A stretch of DNA of 36,719 bases from Comamonadaceae bacterium. Its GTDB lineage: Bacteria > Pseudomonadota > Gammaproteobacteria > Burkholderiales > Burkholderiaceae_C. A model generated the notes under the pieces. That model was not told the DNA's origin and searched no databases. It saw only the letters and a list, made by a program, of their open reading frames with translations. Made by a program: the position numbers and the translations under genes. The number at the start of each line of letters is the position of its first letter. Position 1 is the stretch's first letter. Positions 33,910-36,719 of this stretch are shown here, one piece after another. The stretch spans positions 1-36,719 of the forward strand of contig CANGEG010000003.1 in assembly GCA_947452725.1 (NCBI GenBank), given 5' to 3'.

Positions 33910-34527
33910 TCAGGCTGAAGTGCCAGAGGTGGCTCGGCCTAGGGTACCTGAGCCACTTGGCACGCTTGCGCTTGCCACGGGTTGAACGGTTGCCCACAAA
34001 CGCTGCCCCGTCAGCTCCAAATGCGTGAGATAAACCCGCACATCAAACTCCAGCTGGTGATAAGAGGGCTCCATGTGCTCGCACAGCTGATAGAAAGCGC
34101 GGTCATGGTCGCGCAGGCGCAAGTGCGCCAACTCATGCACGGTGATCATGCGCAAAAACTCGGGGGGCGTGTCTTTGAACATTGCAGCCAATTTGATCTC
34201 GCGCTTTGACTTGAGCTTGCTACCCTGCACACGAGAAATGGTGGAATGCATGCCCAGCGCGTTGTTCACCACATGGATCTTGCTGTCAAAGGCAACTTTA
34301 CTTACCGCATCCGCATTGCGCATGAACTCGTTTTTCAAACCCATCACGTACTGATACAAAGCCCCGTCAGTCCTTATGCCATGGGCTTGCGGGTAACGCG
34401 CGAGCAACCACGGCGCCAAACTGTCTTGCGCGATTAGCGTCTGCACCTGTTGCTGTAGCGACTCGGAATAAGCCCGCAAAAAGGGTAAGCTGGGTAAAGC
34501 CAAGGTGAAAGGACTGTTGCCGCTCAA
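33910..34527 (-). CDS. YgjP-like metalloprotein (M48/DUF45 family)
   Basis: A 205-residue soluble protein with the zinc motif VHELAHLRLRDHD (His131, Glu132, His135, likely third ligand His141). It is a gluzincin-like signature as in YgjP/DUF45 proteins, and the true substrate is uncertain. No ATG exists until about residue 62. The start is probably TTG 34527, which overlaps the upstream MFS stop codon (TTGA), so translation would depend on coupling. The N-terminal 50 residues are less family-like. Confidence 0.82.
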   Translation of the reverse strand: MSGNSPFTLALPSLPFLRAYSESLQQQVQTLIAQDSLAPWLLARYPQAHGIRTDGALYQYVMGLKNEFMRNADAVSKVAFDSKIHVVNNALGMHSTISRVQGSKLKSKREIKLAAMFKDTPPEFLRMITVHELAHLRLRDHDRAFYQLCEHMEPSYHQLEFDVRVYLTHLELTGQRLWATVQPVASASVPSGSGTLGRATSGTSA

Positions 34528-35843
34528 CGAGGCTGCGCGGCAGCAGACTCATTTAAAGCCGCTTGACGGCCGCGTTGTATATCTACAGGAATCAACAACA
34601 GCCATCCCAGCAAAAACAGCAAGGCGGTGGAGCCAATGGCCAAGCGTTGGTTGCCATCGGTGAGCCATGTGATCACACCATAGGTAAGCGGGCCAATGAT
34701 GCTGGCCAAGCGAATGGCAAAAGTCCACAAGCCAAAAAATTCACCCAAACGCTCCGCAGGTGCCAATAAGCCAGCCATGGCTCTGCCCCCCGATTGACTC
34801 GACCCCATGCACAGGCCGGCAATGGCCGCCGCCCACCAAAACTGTCCCTTGGTGGCTGACAAAGCGGCAATCACACAGGTCAGCATCCAGCCCCACAAGG
34901 TGAGCGCCAACGCCCTTTTGTGGCCGATGCGGTCTTGGATGTAGCCAAACACAAAAGCCCCAGCAAAAGCGGCGATGTTCAGCACAAAAATCAAGACCAT
35001 TGTTTCTTGCTTTTCAAAGCCAATCACTTGCTCTGCATAAATGGCGGCCAGCGTAATTGCCACCGCGACGCCGCCTTGATAGGCCACGGCGCAGGCCAGC
35101 AGTTGTGTAAAGTCCTCGAACTGGCGCACCGCTTGCAAGGTACGCCACAACTGGCGCAGTTGTCCCGCCGCGCCCACAGGCCGATGCAAATACGGTTGCG
35201 GCTTGGCGTGTTCTTTAAGCAAGGCAAAGGTGACCATCGCCGCCAACCCATAAATCACCGCAGTGATCCACATCGTCACAGGCACAAATTGCGCAGCCGG
35301 AATGTGCTGGCTTTGAGCCCACAGCACATAGCCCAGACTGATGCCCAAAGCTACCATGCCGCCAATGTAGCCCAGGGACCATCCCCAGCCACTGACCCGT
35401 CCCATCGCTTCGGGCTTGGCCAATTCTGGCAAAAACGCAGCGGTAAGGGACTCGCCATAAGAGAAAAAGGTGTTGGAAATCACGATCAACAGCATGGCTA
35501 CCACCACCTGTCCGGGCGAGGCCCAAGCCAGCGCCGCGGTGCTGATGACGCAGCCAATGGTGGCCCAAGCCAGCAGCTTCTTTTTGGCCGCCCAACGGTC
35601 CGCCCAAGCGCCCAAACCGGGCATGGTCAGCATGACAATGGCGTAAGACAGGCTGAGGGCCGAGGTCCAAGCCAAGGTGGCCCAAGCGGCGCCGTCGGCG
35701 ATGCCGCCCACAAAGTAGGCGGCGAACACAGCCGTAATGACTACAGTGGTGTAGCCTGAGTTGGCAAAGTCGTACATGGCCCAACCAAAGACTTCGCGTT
35801 GGCGAACCCCGGGGTTCAGTGCGTCAGCAGGAAAAAGCGCCAT
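34524..35843 (-). CDS. UMF1-type (Atg22-like) MFS transporter
   Basis: A 439-residue inner-membrane protein with about 12 segments. The N-terminus EVFGWAMYDFANSGYTTVVITAVF is characteristic of the UMF1/Atg22 group, whose bacterial substrates are not known. Another signature is GLCMGSSQSGGRAMAGLLAP in the second half. It lies 23 bases after the conserved hypothetical gene and overlaps the YgjP-like gene, so the three probably form one operon. Confidence 0.92.
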   Translation of the reverse strand: MALFPADALNPGVRQREVFGWAMYDFANSGYTTVVITAVFAAYFVGGIADGAAWATLAWTSALSLSYAIVMLTMPGLGAWADRWAAKKKLLAWATIGCVISTAALAWASPGQVVVAMLLIVISNTFFSYGESLTAAFLPELAKPEAMGRVSGWGWSLGYIGGMVALGISLGYVLWAQSQHIPAAQFVPVTMWITAVIYGLAAMVTFALLKEHAKPQPYLHRPVGAAGQLRQLWRTLQAVRQFEDFTQLLACAVAYQGGVAVAITLAAIYAEQVIGFEKQETMVLIFVLNIAAFAGAFVFGYIQDRIGHKRALALTLWGWMLTCVIAALSATKGQFWWAAAIAGLCMGSSQSGGRAMAGLLAPAERLGEFFGLWTFAIRLASIIGPLTYGVITWLTDGNQRLAIGSTALLFLLGWLLLIPVDIQRGRQAALNESAAAQPR

Positions 35844-35866
35844 GGACGAAGTCTAGGCCCATCGCA

Positions 35867-36502
35867 TCAATGCAAGTGGCGGGGCCGACGCCCGCCACCT
35901 CCGTGGCCGCCTTGCGGCCCCGGGCCCATACCGCCACGTGGCGGTTTTCCCAGCTCCAAGGAATTCACCAAGTCTTCAAAGCGCTGTCCAAAGAGCTTGT
36001 CAATTTCACTCACTACGCCGCCCAGCTCAGCGCCATCAAAATGACGCTCCATGAGGCTGACTACGTCTTGCACCAACAGGTCGCGCTGCGCTTGCATGAT
36101 GGATGCGGGGTCTGGCCCCACAAACAAAATCAAAAAATCGTCTCGCGACTCACTGCCGCGCTCTTCATCTTCTTCGTCGTATTCGGTGTCGTAAAAGGTA
36201 ACTTCGATTTGGGCACCCGCAGCAGACACTTCATTGATGTTCATGCACATATCATCCAGAACTTGGCGAAAAGCCTCGTTGCCGCGCACGGTCCAACACA
36301 GCTGCAGGCGGTGCTCTTTGTCGTCAAATCGAATGCCTGGCTCTTCTTCGTAGAGGCTGTGTGCGCCCTCGGTCAACGAGCGGGCGCCGGCGTATTTCCA
36401 AAGGGGTTTGAGCGCCTCTTGCACTGCTTTGAGGTCCACATCGGTGCGGAGCAAGACGTCACCATGAACGTGAATTTCAAAAGGCGTGTTGTATGAACTC
36501 AT
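35867..36502 (-). CDS. Conserved hypothetical protein of Burkholderiales (possibly DUF6806)
   Basis: A 211-residue soluble, acidic protein. The N-terminus reads MSSYNTPFEIHVHGDVLL, the centre has LQLCWTVRGNEAFRQVLDDMCMNINE, and an acidic patch YDEEDEER follows. The last 30 residues are a Gly/Pro/Arg/His tail. I recall near-identical proteins in Comamonadaceae but no function, and the DUF number is from memory. I choose ATG 36502; the track start 36547 lies within the tRNA-Leu gene. It is the first gene of the run with the UMF1 transporter. Confidence 0.85.
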   Translation of the reverse strand: MSSYNTPFEIHVHGDVLLRTDVDLKAVQEALKPLWKYAGARSLTEGAHSLYEEEPGIRFDDKEHRLQLCWTVRGNEAFRQVLDDMCMNINEVSAAGAQIEVTFYDTEYDEEDEERGSESRDDFLILFVGPDPASIMQAQRDLLVQDVVSLMERHFDGAELGGVVSEIDKLFGQRFEDLVNSLELGKPPRGGMGPGPQGGHGGGGRRPRHLH

Positions 36503-36517
36503 GTTGTCTTCATTCGA

Positions 36518-36609
36518 TGGTGCCCCGAGCCGGAATCGAACCGGCACGCCCTCTCTCGAGAAGCGGCGGATTTTAAGTCCGCAGTGTCTACCACTTTCAC
36601 CATCGGGGC
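36518..36609 (-). tRNA. tRNA-Leu (UAA)
   Basis: On the minus strand the acceptor arms GCCCCGA/TCGGGGC pair perfectly and the encoded 3' end is ACCA. The anticodon stem GCGGA/TCCGC holds loop CTTAAAA, giving anticodon UAA. The T arm GCCGG-TTCGATT-CCGGC is present, and an extended variable arm makes it class II. The D-loop region contains TGGTAGACA as usual for Leu. It lies 15 bases upstream of the conserved hypothetical gene, same strand. Confidence 0.97.
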
Positions 36610-36719
36610 CGTGCGACTGCTCGCAACTTGGTACCGCCCTAGTTTAACAGCCCGGCACAGAGCGTTTGGCTTTTGGGTTGGCTTTGCCTGATGTCGATAT
36701 ATCGCCCGCCCCTTTTCTA
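36610..36719. other. Right-edge stretch upstream of tRNA-Leu
   Basis: No gene is visible in these 110 bases. On the minus strand TAAACT (36646-36641) could be the -10 of the tRNA promoter, but I see no good -35. Confidence 0.3.

Noticed and set aside
36503-36547. N-terminal extension of the conserved hypothetical protein
   Set aside because: It would place coding sequence inside tRNA-Leu; ATG 36502 begins the conserved part.

Overview
The window looks like chromosomal DNA of a betaproteobacterium in the order Burkholderiales, most likely family Comamonadaceae (Limnohabitans/Rhodoferax-like). The clues are fairly high GC, an arginine-type elongation factor P, class I fumarase, a phasin, recC-recB-recD in that order, a short FeoB with a small Cys-rich partner, and a conserved hypothetical protein I associate with this family. 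The genus is inferred, not shown. I see no integrase, transposase, phage gene or CRISPR array. Most of it is ordinary housekeeping sequence, tightly packed into overlapping same-strand gene runs.

Layout. 1-1510 (+): the 3' part of efp with a strong terminator, then a LOG-family protein. 1529-9848 (-): a long same-strand run read from the right: histone-deacetylase-like amidohydrolase, hotdog thioesterase, nitroreductase, pncB, a CPA-type antiporter, a D-2-hydroxyacid dehydrogenase, rmuC and an MFS transporter. Most junctions are ATGA or 1-base overlaps, or gaps under 20 bases. 10011-10553 (+): phasin with a terminator. 10676-13964 (-): feoA-feoB-small Cys-rich membrane protein, under a perfect palindromic Fur box, followed by a patatin-like lipoprotein. 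14069-14827 (+): a type-II 3-hydroxyacyl-CoA dehydrogenase with a palindromic operator resembling LiuR sites. 15299-17185 (+): gamma-glutamyltransferase lipoprotein, preceded by an unexplained in-frame open extension.

17182-18951 holds the least ordinary locus. It has an unusual compact ABC transporter (-). Divergent from it is a short unit made of a 42-bp perfect palindrome, an 11-codon lysine-rich ORF with an excellent ribosome binding site, a hairpin spanning its stop codon, and a strong terminator. I cannot assign it to any known system.

19016-28535 (-): recC-recB-recD, the complete RecBCD helicase-nuclease, with a (GGT)10 poly-glycine tract in recC. 28696-30654 (-): acs, with its own terminator. 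30818-33903 (+): a YqhA-family membrane protein, class I fumarase and murI. 33910-36502 (-): a conserved hypothetical, a UMF1-type MFS transporter and a YgjP-like metalloprotein. A tRNA-Leu(UAA) lies upstream of these on the same strand.
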